Of a stretch of DNA of 64,000 nucleotides, positions 1 through 8,696 are shown piece after piece. The notes beneath the pieces are model-generated. The model saw nothing but the letters and a program-made list of their open reading frames with translations. It ran no database searches and had not been told where the DNA came from. The translations under genes were made by a program, and so were the position numbers. The DNA comes from Methanospirillum lacunae (GTDB lineage Archaea; Halobacteriota; Methanomicrobia; Methanomicrobiales; Methanospirillaceae): contig NZ_QGMY01000002.1 of the NCBI RefSeq assembly GCF_003173355.1, positions 682,001 to 746,000 of the forward strand. The letters are read 5' to 3'. Each line of letters opens with the position of its first letter. Position 1 is the first letter of the stretch.

Positions 1-1
1 C

Positions 2-643
2 CTAAAAGAGCGGGGAATGGGATTTGATATCAATCCGGATAATGCAATTATCACCTCTGATATCTGGTACCGTGATTATTATGACGTTAAAGGTCATGAT
101 CAGGCTATCATTAAAGCATCAGATATCAAGGAGATAGAACAGATTAAAGGATCAATCGAGAAACAACTCAACAAAAGGGAAACTGAAGTTGATGTGTATG
201 ATACCAGAATGATCCTTAATTCGATATCAACTACATTCAGTCAGATCACTCTGTTTACGATGGCAATAGGGGGGATTTCTCTTATCGTTGCCGGTGTATC
301 AATCTTTAATGTGATGATGATGTCTGTTATGGAGCGATACAAGGAGATTGGCATTCTCAGATCCATCGGGACAAAAAGAGCAGAAGTAAGAAGTATGTTT
401 ATTTATGAAGCGTTTCTCCTTGGATTGACAGGATCTGTGGTAGGAGGAATTCTCAGTTTTGGAGCCGGTTACCTGGTGGTTGCTCTGCTCCTTAAGGATG
501 TATCATATCTGTACAATCCGGCTTCCCTTATTCAGATTCCTTATGGTATGGCTTTTGGTATTGTCACAAGTATGTTATCCGGTTTGTATCCGGCATGGAA
601 AGCATCAAGTCTTAATCCAATAGATGCTCTCAGACATGAATAA
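2..643 (+). CDS. MacB/FtsX-type ABC transporter permease, C-terminal part
   Basis: The reading frame is open from base 2, so the true start lies left of the window and this is the C-terminal ~214 residues. After an extracytoplasmic segment there are three membrane helices: one following FSQITLFTMAIGG, one around YEAFLLGLTGSVVGG, and one near the end. The junction VMERYKEIGILRSIGTKRAE is the classic cytoplasmic loop after the first of these helices in FtsX/MacB permeases, and the end SGLYPAWKASSLNPIDALRHE is the family C-terminus. These permeases work with a MacB/LolD-like ATPase in export or envelope stress functions; the ATPase is presumably just upstream, outside the window. Substrate unknown. 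Confidence 0.9.
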   Translation, partial: LKERGMGFDINPDNAIITSDIWYRDYYDVKGHDQAIIKASDIKEIEQIKGSIEKQLNKRETEVDVYDTRMILNSISTTFSQITLFTMAIGGISLIVAGVSIFNVMMMSVMERYKEIGILRSIGTKRAEVRSMFIYEAFLLGLTGSVVGGILSFGAGYLVVALLLKDVSYLYNPASLIQIPYGMAFGIVTSMLSGLYPAWKASSLNPIDALRHE

Positions 644-668
644 TTTTTTATCTGCAACTATTTTTTTT
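644..668 (+). terminator. oligo-T terminator after the ABC permease
   Basis: Two T-tracts, T6 directly after the stop codon and T8 at 661-668, follow the permease gene. Euryarchaeal polymerase stops at oligo-T on the non-template strand, so this is a likely transcription end. There is no clear stem. Confidence 0.45.
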
Positions 669-740
669 GATTGATGATCCGGAGTATCTGATTGTCATTC
701 CCGTGATACATGAAGCAACTTCGTTCTCCAGATAAAGAAA

Positions 741-1616
741 TTACTCTCCACCGGTTTTCTCTATTGTTTTTCCATATTTCACTGCGATTATTACACCGGA
801 AAATACCAGGATTACTCCGATATATCCCTGGACCGGCAGTACTTCCTGGAGAAAAACATATCCAAACAGGGATGCAAAAACCGATTCAAGAGTGTAAATC
901 AAACCGGTGTGTTCCGGAGAGGTGAATTCCTGGGCTATGGTCTGAAGAACAAAACCAATCAACGTACAAAATATTGCAAGATAAAGAATAATTCCCCAGC
1001 TTTCCAGAGGTGCCTGCGGGAATGGCATTTCAAAGATAAGCATTGCTCCGAGTGAGAAGAGACTGGTAAACCCAAGCTGGAGCACACCGATGGTGAGAGC
1101 GTTTTCTCCGCTGTTCAGGACCCATTTGGTAGTTATAATTACTATTGCATAGCAGATTGAACAGAAGAGACAGAGTATCGCACCAAAATCCAGTGCCAGA
1201 CCATTTTTGAGTGTCATGAGGCCTACTCCGGATAAACAGAGACACACCGCTAAAAGAATAAAGGTATTTGGAATTCTCCGGAAGAATAGAATCTGAAGAA
1301 GTGGAACGAATACAACCGTTGTTGCCATAAGAAATCCGGCTGATGTCGTAGTGGTGGTTTTCATACCATAAAGGAGAAGTGTAAATCCACAGAAGTATCC
1401 AAATCCTAAAAGAGCACTGGATGCCAGTGTATGCAGATATATCGAAGAGCGACATTTCAAGAGAATGAAAATTCCGATACCAAATGCGATACTAAAACGA
1501 AGTGCTATCAGGGTGAAGATTCCGAAACTTTCCATTCCCCATTTCATCGCAAGATATGTTGAACCCCATATCAGGACAATGAAGATAAGGATGATATCTG
1601 CAGATTTTTGATTCAT
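741..1616 (-). CDS. EamA/DMT-family transporter (RhaT-like)
   Basis: 291 residues with about ten hydrophobic helices arranged as two EamA repeats. The start (IILIFIVLIWGSTYLAMKWG) and the second-repeat features (GAILCLFCSICYAIVII, then SPEHTGLIYTLESVFASLFGYVFLQE) are typical of the drug/metabolite transporter superfamily. Members export small metabolites or amino acids; the substrate cannot be read from sequence. The gene stands alone, convergent with the ABC permease. The ATG start at 1616 gives a normal-length protein with a short cytoplasmic N-terminus. Confidence 0.88.
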   Translation of the reverse strand: MNQKSADIILIFIVLIWGSTYLAMKWGMESFGIFTLIALRFSIAFGIGIFILLKCRSSIYLHTLASSALLGFGYFCGFTLLLYGMKTTTTTSAGFLMATTVVFVPLLQILFFRRIPNTFILLAVCLCLSGVGLMTLKNGLALDFGAILCLFCSICYAIVIITTKWVLNSGENALTIGVLQLGFTSLFSLGAMLIFEMPFPQAPLESWGIILYLAIFCTLIGFVLQTIAQEFTSPEHTGLIYTLESVFASLFGYVFLQEVLPVQGYIGVILVFSGVIIAVKYGKTIEKTGGE

Positions 1617-2021
1617 GAGTTTTTATGGGACTGGTTTGTATGGATATGCAGTATCTTGTTTCAGACTTAATCCGGTAATTAGGTATTGATGGATTGATCC
1701 AGGGTATAAGAGGGATTTCTGATAAAAATCAGATCCTTTGAGATAGTAAAACCGGAATATGATAGATTGATTCAAATATAAATTGTATCGTGACACAACC
1801 AGCAACAGATTTTCACTCAAAAAGATCATCCGAAAACATAATTACAGGATTTAATCCTGATTTTAACCTTACTTGGTTATGGTTTCTTGAAATTAGATAA
1901 ATAAACAGATCAAGAGAATATATTGGCCCATAGAAGGAATATATGATCTAAAAAACTAATGTGATATATCACTTTCAAAATCCATTCCGGTTATTGAAAC
2001 AAGAGGTGAATCTTCGCAATC
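1617..2021. other. intergenic region between DMT exporter and hicBA
   Basis: AT-rich divergent intergenic region. It must contain the promoters of the DMT gene (leftward) and hicBA (rightward). An A/T box (AGATAAATAAAC, about 1895-1906) could be the hicBA TATA element. A 68-codon minus-strand open frame here has low-complexity composition and no visible ribosome site; I do not regard it as a gene. Confidence 0.35.
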
Positions 2022-2282
2022 ATGATTATTGAATATATTAATACTGCTCTCGCACAAGCACATTATGAATTGATTGATGACGAAGAGCCTTATTACGGTG
2101 AAATCCCGGATCTACCCGGTGTGTTTGCTACCGGAAAAACTCTCGAAGAATGTAGAAAAAATCTCATGGAGGTCGTTGATGGATGGCTTATCATCCGTCT
2201 TCGAAGAGGAATGTCTATCCCCTCGATACAAGGAATAAGTATAGAAGAAATTCAACCTATAGATACTCATGTCAGGGCATAA
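2022..2282 (+). CDS. hicB: HicB-family antitoxin
   Basis: 86 residues with the HicB signature: an N-terminal strand region, then YYGEIPDLPGVFATGKTLEEC and a helix RKNLMEVVDGWL. This is the degraded RNase H-like fold that covers the HicA toxin. The protein ends just after this fold, so it lacks the C-terminal helix-turn-helix or ribbon-helix-helix DNA-binding domain of longer HicB proteins. A GAGGTG Shine-Dalgarno element lies about 13 bases before the ATG. Its 3' end overlaps hicA by 14 bases, as expected of a co-translated antitoxin-toxin pair with the antitoxin first. Confidence 0.85.
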   Translation: MIIEYINTALAQAHYELIDDEEPYYGEIPDLPGVFATGKTLEECRKNLMEVVDGWLIIRLRRGMSIPSIQGISIEEIQPIDTHVRA

Positions 2283-2496
2283 ATTAGGTCCTGTAACATG
2301 GGATGAACTCGTTAAAACACTTTCTCGTTTAGGATTCGATGGTCCGCATCAGGGTGGAAAACACCCTTATATGATAAAAAACGGTCTTGTTTTGACATTA
2401 CCGAATCCTCATCGAAAAGAGATCAGTGTAGATCTTTTAAAACGTATACTCAAACAGGCTGATATTTCTCGAATTGAATGGGAATGTATAGAATAG
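2269..2496 (+). CDS. hicA: HicA-family mRNA interferase toxin
   Basis: 75 residues matching the small double-stranded-RNA-binding-like HicA fold: helix TWDELVKTLSRLGF, strand region with catalytic His32 in GGKHPYM, then LPNPHRKEISVDLLKRILKQ, the usual proline/histidine strand and C-terminal helix. HicA cleaves mRNA when not bound by HicB. There is no clear ribosome site of its own, and the overlap with hicB suggests translational coupling. Family assignment is firm; activity is inferred. The sequence around the histidine (GKH rather than GSHH) is a modest variation. Confidence 0.85.
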   Translation: MSGHKLGPVTWDELVKTLSRLGFDGPHQGGKHPYMIKNGLVLTLPNPHRKEISVDLLKRILKQADISRIEWECIE

Positions 2497-2542
2497 GTAC
2501 AATTATTCCTATTATCAAAAATGGGAATCAATCGAAAATAAA

Positions 2543-2549
2543 TTTTTTT
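2543..2549 (+). terminator. T7 tract after hicA
   Basis: A run of seven T about 45 bases after the hicA stop. This is a plausible archaeal oligo-T terminator separating hicBA from the biotin operon. Confidence 0.35.
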
Positions 2550-2660
2550 GGTACCCTGTATTTGATTCTATAATAATCAATTCTTCATATTTCCTGCTTT
2601 ACTCCTAGGTTTTAAATTTGTATTCACTCCTTTTTGTTACACTATCTGGAATGCATGAAA

Positions 2661-2690
2661 GGAATTACATATTATAGAATTATGTATTCC
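2661..2690. promoter_or_regulatory. imperfect inverted repeat upstream of bioB
   Basis: GGAATTACATA and TATGTATTCC flank a 9-base centre. The arms pair over ten positions with a single unpaired T. The element lies about 90 bases before the bioB start, upstream of the A/T promoter boxes, where a repressor or activator of the biotin operon might bind. It does not match the bacterial BirA box (TTGTAAACC arms). The role is inferred. Confidence 0.3.
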
Positions 2691-2728
2691 ATATATATCA
2701 AATAAAAACTAATCGGTAAATCTCCTAA

Positions 2729-2751
2729 ATATTTTTATTTACGTATATTTA
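2729..2751 (+). promoter_or_regulatory. candidate TATA region of the bio operon
   Basis: Two A/T boxes, AATATTTTTATTTA and TATATTTA, lie 30-50 bases before the bioB ATG. The first would place the transcription start about 2755-2765, leaving room for the AGGCGG ribosome site at 2773-2778. Inferred from position and composition. Confidence 0.35.
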
Positions 2752-2780
2752 TTGGCCTTCAAGTTAATCATTAGGCGGAA

Positions 2781-3758
2781 ATGTTTAATCATATTCTTTC
2801 GGCAGGGCAGAAAGTTCTGAATGGAGGTCTCATTACCCGGAACGAAGCCCTGGATATTGCACAAGCCACCGGGGCAGATATCTATATTCTTGCAGCACTT
2901 GCATCCAAAATTCGCGAACAATATACAGGGAACCAAATTGATCTCTGCTCAATTATTAATGGTAAATCCGGGAATTGTTCTCAGGATTGTAAGTTCTGCT
3001 CACAATCAATATTCCATACATGTGCTATTGATACGTACCCACTGCTGGATGACGAAAAAATTATTGAATATGCCCATAGTGTTGAAAAAGCCGGGGCACA
3101 CCGGTTTGCAATAGTTACCAGTGGAAGAGGTATTACTGAACATGATAACGATTTCATCTCAATAATCAGGATAATCCGTCGTCTTAAAGCAGAAACCAAT
3201 CTCCGGTTATGTGTATCACTGGGAGAATTAACAGAGGAATCTGCGTTTATGCTCAAGGAAGCCGGCGTTTCGCGGTATCATCATAATCTTGAAACATCTG
3301 AAGAATTTTTCCCTCACATTGTCACAACTCATACATACCAGGATCGGATTAAGACTATCCAATGTGCCAGATCAGGAGGGCTTGAAATCTGTTCAGGAGG
3401 TATTATTGGACTTGGAGAAAGTATGGAACAGAGGATAAATTTGGCATTTGCACTTCGTGATCTCAATGTCGACTCAGTTCCTGTCAATATGTTGCATGCA
3501 GTACCGGGAACCCCGCTCGAACATGAACCCCCTCTATCACCCTTGGAGATAATTAAAACAATTGCTCTCTTTCGGTTTATTCTCCCGACAACCAGTATCA
3601 GATCTGCCGGTGGTCGTGAGAAATTACTTCGGGATATGCAATCTGTTGGTTTGATGGCTGGCCTGAATGGCATGATGGTTGGTAACTATCTCACCACGAA
3701 TGGCCGGAGTATTTCAGAAGACATCTGTCTGCTTAATGATATGGGATACTCCTTGTAA
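2781..3758 (+). CDS. bioB: biotin synthase BioB
   Basis: 325-residue radical SAM enzyme that inserts sulfur into dethiobiotin. The CxxxCxxC motif for the SAM-bound [4Fe-4S] cluster is Cys66, Cys70 and Cys73 (NCSQDCKFC). Other BioB landmarks are YHHNLETS after the SAM-binding region and PVNMLHAVPGTPLE. The end, with IRSAGGRE and GLNGMMVGNYLTTNG, is also diagnostic. The ATG at 2781 is preceded by AGGCGG at good spacing. It is the first gene of bioBWAFD; the bioW start lies one base beyond its stop. Length is normal for the family. Confidence 0.96.
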   Translation: MFNHILSAGQKVLNGGLITRNEALDIAQATGADIYILAALASKIREQYTGNQIDLCSIINGKSGNCSQDCKFCSQSIFHTCAIDTYPLLDDEKIIEYAHSVEKAGAHRFAIVTSGRGITEHDNDFISIIRIIRRLKAETNLRLCVSLGELTEESAFMLKEAGVSRYHHNLETSEEFFPHIVTTHTYQDRIKTIQCARSGGLEICSGGIIGLGESMEQRINLAFALRDLNVDSVPVNMLHAVPGTPLEHEPPLSPLEIIKTIALFRFILPTTSIRSAGGREKLLRDMQSVGLMAGLNGMMVGNYLTTNGRSISEDICLLNDMGYSL

Positions 3759-3759
3759 C

Positions 3760-4587
3760 ATGACCGGGTATTTCAGCATAAAAATGCGGGCATCCCGGAT
3801 TTTGAATCCGGATGAGCCTGATATGCAACCAATACAGGAGCATGTATCCGGAGCAGAACGGATCATTCTGAAAGAAGAGATAGATGAGATTAGTACAGCA
3901 CTCATTCATCGTGCCCAGAACCATGATAACGGAGTACCTGATTTTATCAATCTGAAAATTCAGGGTATCAATCCTGAAACGATTACATATGTTCCATCGT
4001 TGCCGGTATACCTGGTTCAGGTTTCTGATCATATTGAAGCTCAAAAGGTCTGTAAAACGTTACTTGAGATAGCAGGGATATCTCCTCATTCTATTGATCA
4101 TGCTTGTGAATTTTTAGAGAATGGGGATACACATGGAAGAGGTTTAGCCGGTGCCCTGGTTATGGATTCCTCTTCAGCTGCAATAAGAAATCCTGATGAT
4201 AAAGGCATCAGGGCAACGACCATGGATTTTACTCCTTCTGCCCATCACAAAATACAAGAAATTTTAACTTTGTATGAACTTTCTCACACCCGCCTGAAGG
4301 AAGCCCTGGTTCTGGCCACCAAAGTTGCTTATGCACCCTGCGCCAGGGCAGAATTATGTTATTCTGATAATCCTGACTACCATATCGGTTATATCTCTAT
4401 TACCGGAAAGGGATATTTTAGAATTCCTTATTTAAAAAGTTTATCTGCAAAAGGAGGAAGAGTCTTTTTTGTTGATACTGTTGATTTTTCATGGGAATCT
4501 TATTCCCGGTATATCAGGAGTACTCCGGTCCTTATCGATCGAATATCACCATTTAACAGGAATTTCTCATTAGATCAAATTGTATGA
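3760..4587 (+). CDS. bioW: 6-carboxyhexanoate-CoA ligase BioW (pimeloyl-CoA synthetase)
   Basis: 275 residues from the ATG at 3760. The upstream in-frame extension to 3679 lies inside bioB and is rejected. The start FSIKMRAS, then VSGAERI, PDFINLKIQ and the ending block AELCYSDNPDYHIGYI align with Bacillus BioW. The enzyme joins pimelate and CoA using ATP to give the precursor for BioF. Its presence means this archaeon makes pimeloyl-CoA by the BioW route rather than BioC/BioH. It is separated from bioB by one base, so it is certainly co-transcribed. Confidence 0.93.
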   Translation: MTGYFSIKMRASRILNPDEPDMQPIQEHVSGAERIILKEEIDEISTALIHRAQNHDNGVPDFINLKIQGINPETITYVPSLPVYLVQVSDHIEAQKVCKTLLEIAGISPHSIDHACEFLENGDTHGRGLAGALVMDSSSAAIRNPDDKGIRATTMDFTPSAHHKIQEILTLYELSHTRLKEALVLATKVAYAPCARAELCYSDNPDYHIGYISITGKGYFRIPYLKSLSAKGGRVFFVDTVDFSWESYSRYIRSTPVLIDRISPFNRNFSLDQIV

Positions 4588-4615
4588 CGATATAATTGAA
4601 CACCGGGATATTATC

Positions 4616-5971
4616 ATGAAAAATCAAACCATCGAAACTATCGACAAACAGTATGTCTGGCATCCATTTACACAGATGAAGGAATGGCAGGAAGAGAGTC
4701 AACTTGTCATAACCGGAGGAGAAGGGGTCAGGCTCTGTGATGAGAATGGGAACTGGTATTATGATGGCAACTCATCAATGTGGGTAAACCTGCATGGACA
4801 TAGAAAAAAGGAACTGGATGATGCAATCATTCATCAACTGACATCTATTGCACACTCGACATTTCTTGGCCTGTCCAGCCCTCCGGCGGCTCTTCTGGCA
4901 AAAGAACTCATTTCAATTGTTCCAGAAGGGTTATCACGGGTTTTTTATAGTGATAGTGGATCAGAAGCCGTTGAGATAGCCTTGAAAATGGCATTTCAAT
5001 ATTGGCAGCAGCGGGAAAAACCTGTTCCGACTAAAACTATGTTTCTTCATCTGGTAAATTCGTATCATGGAGATACGATTGGTTCTGTATCAGTAGGAGG
5101 AATTGATCTTTTTCATTCTACATATCATCCACTGCTCTTTCCTACCATCAGTGTTCCCTGTCCATACTGCTATAGATGTCCGTTTGAATGTGAACCAAAT
5201 TCCTGCAAAATGGAGTGCCTCGAATCCCTCACCAATGTAATTAAAAAGGAACATGAACGGATTGCTGCATTTATTATCGAACCACTGGCCATGGGTGCAG
5301 CTGGGATGATCACCTTTCCTGACCGATACCTCACCAAAGTCAGAGAATTGTGCAATACCTACAATATCCTCCTCATCGCCGACGAAGTGGCTACCGGGTT
5401 TGGGAGAACCGGGAAGATGTTTGCATGTGATCATGAAGAGATCAGTCCTGATATCATGACTGTTGCAAAAGGATTGACCGGAGGATATCTGCCTCTTGCC
5501 GCAACCATTACGACGGAAGAGATTTTTAATGCATTTCTTGGTGATGCAAGCGAATCCAAAACGTTCTTCCATGGTCACAGTTATACCGGGAACCAGCTTG
5601 CCTGTGCTGTTGCCCGTGCAAATCTGGAATTATTTCAAAAAGACCAGATAATTCCGGCATTGTGTGAGAAAGTTACGCTAATTGAATCTGAATTAAAATG
5701 GTTTTATACATTATCCCATGTTGGTGATATCAGGCAGATTGGCATGATGGTTGGAATTGAACTGGTCAAAAACCCTGATTCCAGGCAGCCGTATCTCCCT
5801 GAAGATGGAGTTATCAAGTCTGTAATTCTAGAGGCGCAACAACGTGGTATGATAACCCGCCCTCTTGGAAATGTCATTGTTTTTCTTCCACCGCTCTCCT
5901 CTACATTGAAAGAATTACACGAGATGCTCAATATTCTGTTTGAATCAATTACATCAGTTACACGTGATTGA
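4616..5971 (+). CDS. bioA: adenosylmethionine-8-amino-7-oxononanoate aminotransferase BioA (or lysine-dependent BioK)
   Basis: Class III PLP aminotransferase, 451 residues from ATG 4616. A TTG at 4580 would add 12 residues and overlap bioW by 8 bases; it is the less likely start. Landmarks are YVWHPFTQM at the start (substrate site), GNSSMWVNLHGH, YSDSGSEAVE, SYHGDTIG, IADEVATGFGRTG and the PLP lysine Lys285 in TVAKGLTGGYLPL. It converts 8-amino-7-oxononanoate to 7,8-diaminononanoate. A cysteine-rich segment with six Cys (CPYCYRC then CEPNSCKMEC) sits near residues 182-201. The amino donor (SAM or lysine) cannot be decided here. Confidence 0.93.
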   Translation: MKNQTIETIDKQYVWHPFTQMKEWQEESQLVITGGEGVRLCDENGNWYYDGNSSMWVNLHGHRKKELDDAIIHQLTSIAHSTFLGLSSPPAALLAKELISIVPEGLSRVFYSDSGSEAVEIALKMAFQYWQQREKPVPTKTMFLHLVNSYHGDTIGSVSVGGIDLFHSTYHPLLFPTISVPCPYCYRCPFECEPNSCKMECLESLTNVIKKEHERIAAFIIEPLAMGAAGMITFPDRYLTKVRELCNTYNILLIADEVATGFGRTGKMFACDHEEISPDIMTVAKGLTGGYLPLAATITTEEIFNAFLGDASESKTFFHGHSYTGNQLACAVARANLELFQKDQIIPALCEKVTLIESELKWFYTLSHVGDIRQIGMMVGIELVKNPDSRQPYLPEDGVIKSVILEAQQRGMITRPLGNVIVFLPPLSSTLKELHEMLNILFESITSVTRD

Positions 5972-7138
5972 ATGATTAAGGACGCTAAATCCAGGATAGA
6001 TGAAATACAAAGATCAGGGAAATATCGTCAGCTCCGGTTGGTAGAACAGACATCAGGACCTGAAATGGTCATGGACGGAAAGAAGTTACTAAATTTTGCA
6101 TCCAATAATTATCTTGGACTCAGTAATCATCCGGTCATCTGTCAACGGGCATCAGATAGTATCGCCACCTGGGGGACAGGTTCTGGTGCATCCCGGTTAA
6201 TTACCGGGAATACATCCATTCATGAAGAACTGGAAAAAAAGATAGCAGATTTTAAAAAACAGGAATCTTCTGTAGTCTTCAATTGTGGATACATGGCTAA
6301 TGTGGGGGGAATTACTGCTCTCACAGATAAGGATTGTATCATCTATTCGGATTCACTCAATCATGCAAGCATTATAGATGGCGCCCGCCTTTCAAAGGCT
6401 AAGATAGTCGTTTATGATCATTGCGATCTTCGGGACCTTGAAGCAAAGATACGAGCTCATGGGAAAACAGGCGGACTTATTGTATCAGATGGAGTCTTCA
6501 GCATGGATGGGGATATTGCTCCTGTTCCCGAACTGGCAGAAATTTCCAGCCAATATGAATGTGCTTTGATGATAGATGATGCCCATGGTACCGGTGTACT
6601 GGGAAAGGCCGGAAGAGGAGTTTGTGAATATTTCAACCTCGATGATGGTGTAGATCTTCACATGGGCACATTATCTAAAGCTCTTGGGTCTGAAGGAGGT
6701 TTTATTGCAGGATCAGATCTCCTGGCTGAAATACTCAGGAATGTTGCACGCCCATTCATTTTTTCAACTGCACTCACTCCTTCTTCAATTGCTGCCTCTT
6801 CAGCAGCCATTGACATTTTACTGGAAGAAAACTGGAGAATTAGAAAATTATCAGATAACTCCCGGTATCTTCGTGAGGGAATACAATCCATGGGGCTGGA
6901 TGTTCCAGATGGGATAACTCCGATAATTCCTGTTATTATTGGGAAAAACGATGACACGGTTTTATTCAGTTCAATTCTGGAACAGGAAGGAATATTTTCT
7001 CCAGCCATCAGACCACCCACTGTTCCTGAAGGTTCAGGAAGAATCCGGCTTACGGTTATGGCGACTCATACTCGTGATCATCTTGATCAGGCAATTTCAT
7101 CCTTTGAGACAGCAGGAAGAAAAACAGGACTGATCTAA
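5972..7138 (+). CDS. bioF: 8-amino-7-oxononanoate synthase BioF
   Basis: 388 residues, alpha-oxoamine synthase family. It condenses pimeloyl-CoA and alanine. Landmarks are FASNNYLGLSNHP, GSGASRLITGNT, DSLNHASIIDG, IDDAHGTGVLG and the PLP lysine in GTLSKALGSEGGF. The ATG directly abuts the bioA stop and the gene overlaps bioD by one base (TAATG). Length and motifs are normal. Confidence 0.95.
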   Translation: MIKDAKSRIDEIQRSGKYRQLRLVEQTSGPEMVMDGKKLLNFASNNYLGLSNHPVICQRASDSIATWGTGSGASRLITGNTSIHEELEKKIADFKKQESSVVFNCGYMANVGGITALTDKDCIIYSDSLNHASIIDGARLSKAKIVVYDHCDLRDLEAKIRAHGKTGGLIVSDGVFSMDGDIAPVPELAEISSQYECALMIDDAHGTGVLGKAGRGVCEYFNLDDGVDLHMGTLSKALGSEGGFIAGSDLLAEILRNVARPFIFSTALTPSSIAASSAAIDILLEENWRIRKLSDNSRYLREGIQSMGLDVPDGITPIIPVIIGKNDDTVLFSSILEQEGIFSPAIRPPTVPEGSGRIRLTVMATHTRDHLDQAISSFETAGRKTGLI

Positions 7139-7830
7139 TGAATGGATTTTTCATAACCGGGACAGATACAGAGATCGGAAAAACTGCAGTCACAGCAGCT
7201 CTTGCACAATATCTATCGGCCCGATACCGGGTTGGAGTATTTAAGCCGGTTCAGTCAGGTGTAACAAATCTTTTTGAAAGTGATGCATCCTATCTTTCCC
7301 GGGCTATAGGATATCCTGGACCGTGTCAAGATTCTTTTGCGTATTCATTCACAAAACCCCTCTCTCCCATTCAGGCGGCAGAGTTTGCTCACGAATCTAT
7401 CTCTCTGGATAAGATTCTGGATATGTATGAGCGTGTTAGAAAAAGATCTGAATTCGTTCTGGTAGAGGGAGCCGGTGGATTAATGGTTCCGGTTGCAGAG
7501 AATCTCCTGATGGCAGACATTGCCATCAAATGCAATCTTCCGCTGCTGATTATTGCAAGACCGGATCTTGGAACTATCAATCATGTGCTGCTGACCATTC
7601 ATACGGCCCGGTCATTAGGGATCCAGGTGAGAGGTGTGATAATTAACGGTTACCGGGTTCACTCTTCCGGTCCTGATATTGAAAAAACTGTGTCACTGAT
7701 CCAGGAGTTTGGAGATATTGAGGTGCTCGGAGTGATTCCATGGATCGAAGCTCCCGATACCATGTCATTGATTGATCTGATCTCACAGTGGATACAGAAC
7801 TCAAATCAACCAATCGCAAATCTGGGATGA
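7138..7830 (+). CDS. bioD: dethiobiotin synthase BioD
   Basis: 230-residue ATP-dependent carboligase. The P-loop is GTDTEIGKTA near residues 8-17, followed by FKPVQSG and VEGAGGLMVPV, all conserved in BioD. It closes the ureido ring of dethiobiotin from 7,8-diaminononanoate and CO2. It is the last gene of the operon, starting within the bioF stop codon. No terminator hairpin is visible just after it; T-rich sequence appears only near 7978-7984. Confidence 0.95.
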   Translation: MNGFFITGTDTEIGKTAVTAALAQYLSARYRVGVFKPVQSGVTNLFESDASYLSRAIGYPGPCQDSFAYSFTKPLSPIQAAEFAHESISLDKILDMYERVRKRSEFVLVEGAGGLMVPVAENLLMADIAIKCNLPLLIIARPDLGTINHVLLTIHTARSLGIQVRGVIINGYRVHSSGPDIEKTVSLIQEFGDIEVLGVIPWIEAPDTMSLIDLISQWIQNSNQPIANLG

Positions 7831-8063
7831 ATGTATTCGTAAACCATGAAGGTTTGCAAAAACGATGATCGTTGTTGGTTTCTGAATTGTTACGGGAATT
7901 TTAATATCATGAAAATCTTAAACGTATTATTCAGGATATGAGATTCTGACGTATATGATTCGTTTTCAAATATCATGTTTTTTTAATCATATGTGTTTAT
8001 GTTTTAATTCAAACGAATAAAATGGATGTACAGAGATGATACTACTAATGAGGAATTAGATCC

Positions 8064-8510
8064 ATGAACATTGTAAAGGTAAAAGATACCGATAAAACAA
8101 AGTATATGGAATTGCTGCTTATTGCAGATGAGCAGATAAGTATGATTGAAAAGTACTTGTATCGCGGTGATATGTTCGCTTTGTATGATGATGATGTCAG
8201 GGCAATTTGCGTTGTTACTCAAGAACAGCCAGGAATATACGAACTCAAGAATATTGTCACTGTTCCACAATATCAACGCAGAGGATATGGACAAACGCTG
8301 ATTCAGTTTATTGTTAATTATTACAAAAACTCAGATAATGAGTTATTTGTTGGAACAGGTGATACTCCTACAATACTTCGTTTTTACGAACGATGTGGAT
8401 TTGTAAAATCACATGTTGAAAAAAATTTTTTTATCGATAATTACGATCATCCTATGTATGAAGACGGGCATCAGTTAATTGATATGGTTTACCTGAAAAG
8501 ACATTTATAA
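8064..8510 (+). CDS. GNAT-family N-acetyltransferase
   Basis: 148 residues with the acetyl-CoA pyrophosphate loop QYQRRGYGQTL and following helix, preceded by the strand ELKNIVTVP. The C-terminal part has LRFYERCGF, a standard GNAT strand-helix element. Substrate unknown. A single gene with its own upstream region after the bio operon. Confidence 0.85.
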   Translation: MNIVKVKDTDKTKYMELLLIADEQISMIEKYLYRGDMFALYDDDVRAICVVTQEQPGIYELKNIVTVPQYQRRGYGQTLIQFIVNYYKNSDNELFVGTGDTPTILRFYERCGFVKSHVEKNFFIDNYDHPMYEDGHQLIDMVYLKRHL

Positions 8511-8696
8511 TGGGGAATAAACATCACCTAATGTGAATATATCAACCGTTTGTAGTCGTTCGATAAACCTGGACATGAGTCATGATATAAAATCGGGTGG
8601 CTCATGCCTTCATAAGGAAAAGAACCACGATGATGCCATATCAGACATCACAATTCTGATTCATCTTTTCATTTCCTCTCATTTTCTCAGTTATGG

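Noticed and set aside
710-925. 71-codon plus-strand frame in the DMT exporter tail region
   Set aside because: It lies over the C-terminus of the well-supported minus-strand DMT gene and has no family signature.
1623-1829. 68-codon minus-strand frame before the DMT gene
   Set aside because: Composition is non-coding and there is no ribosome site.
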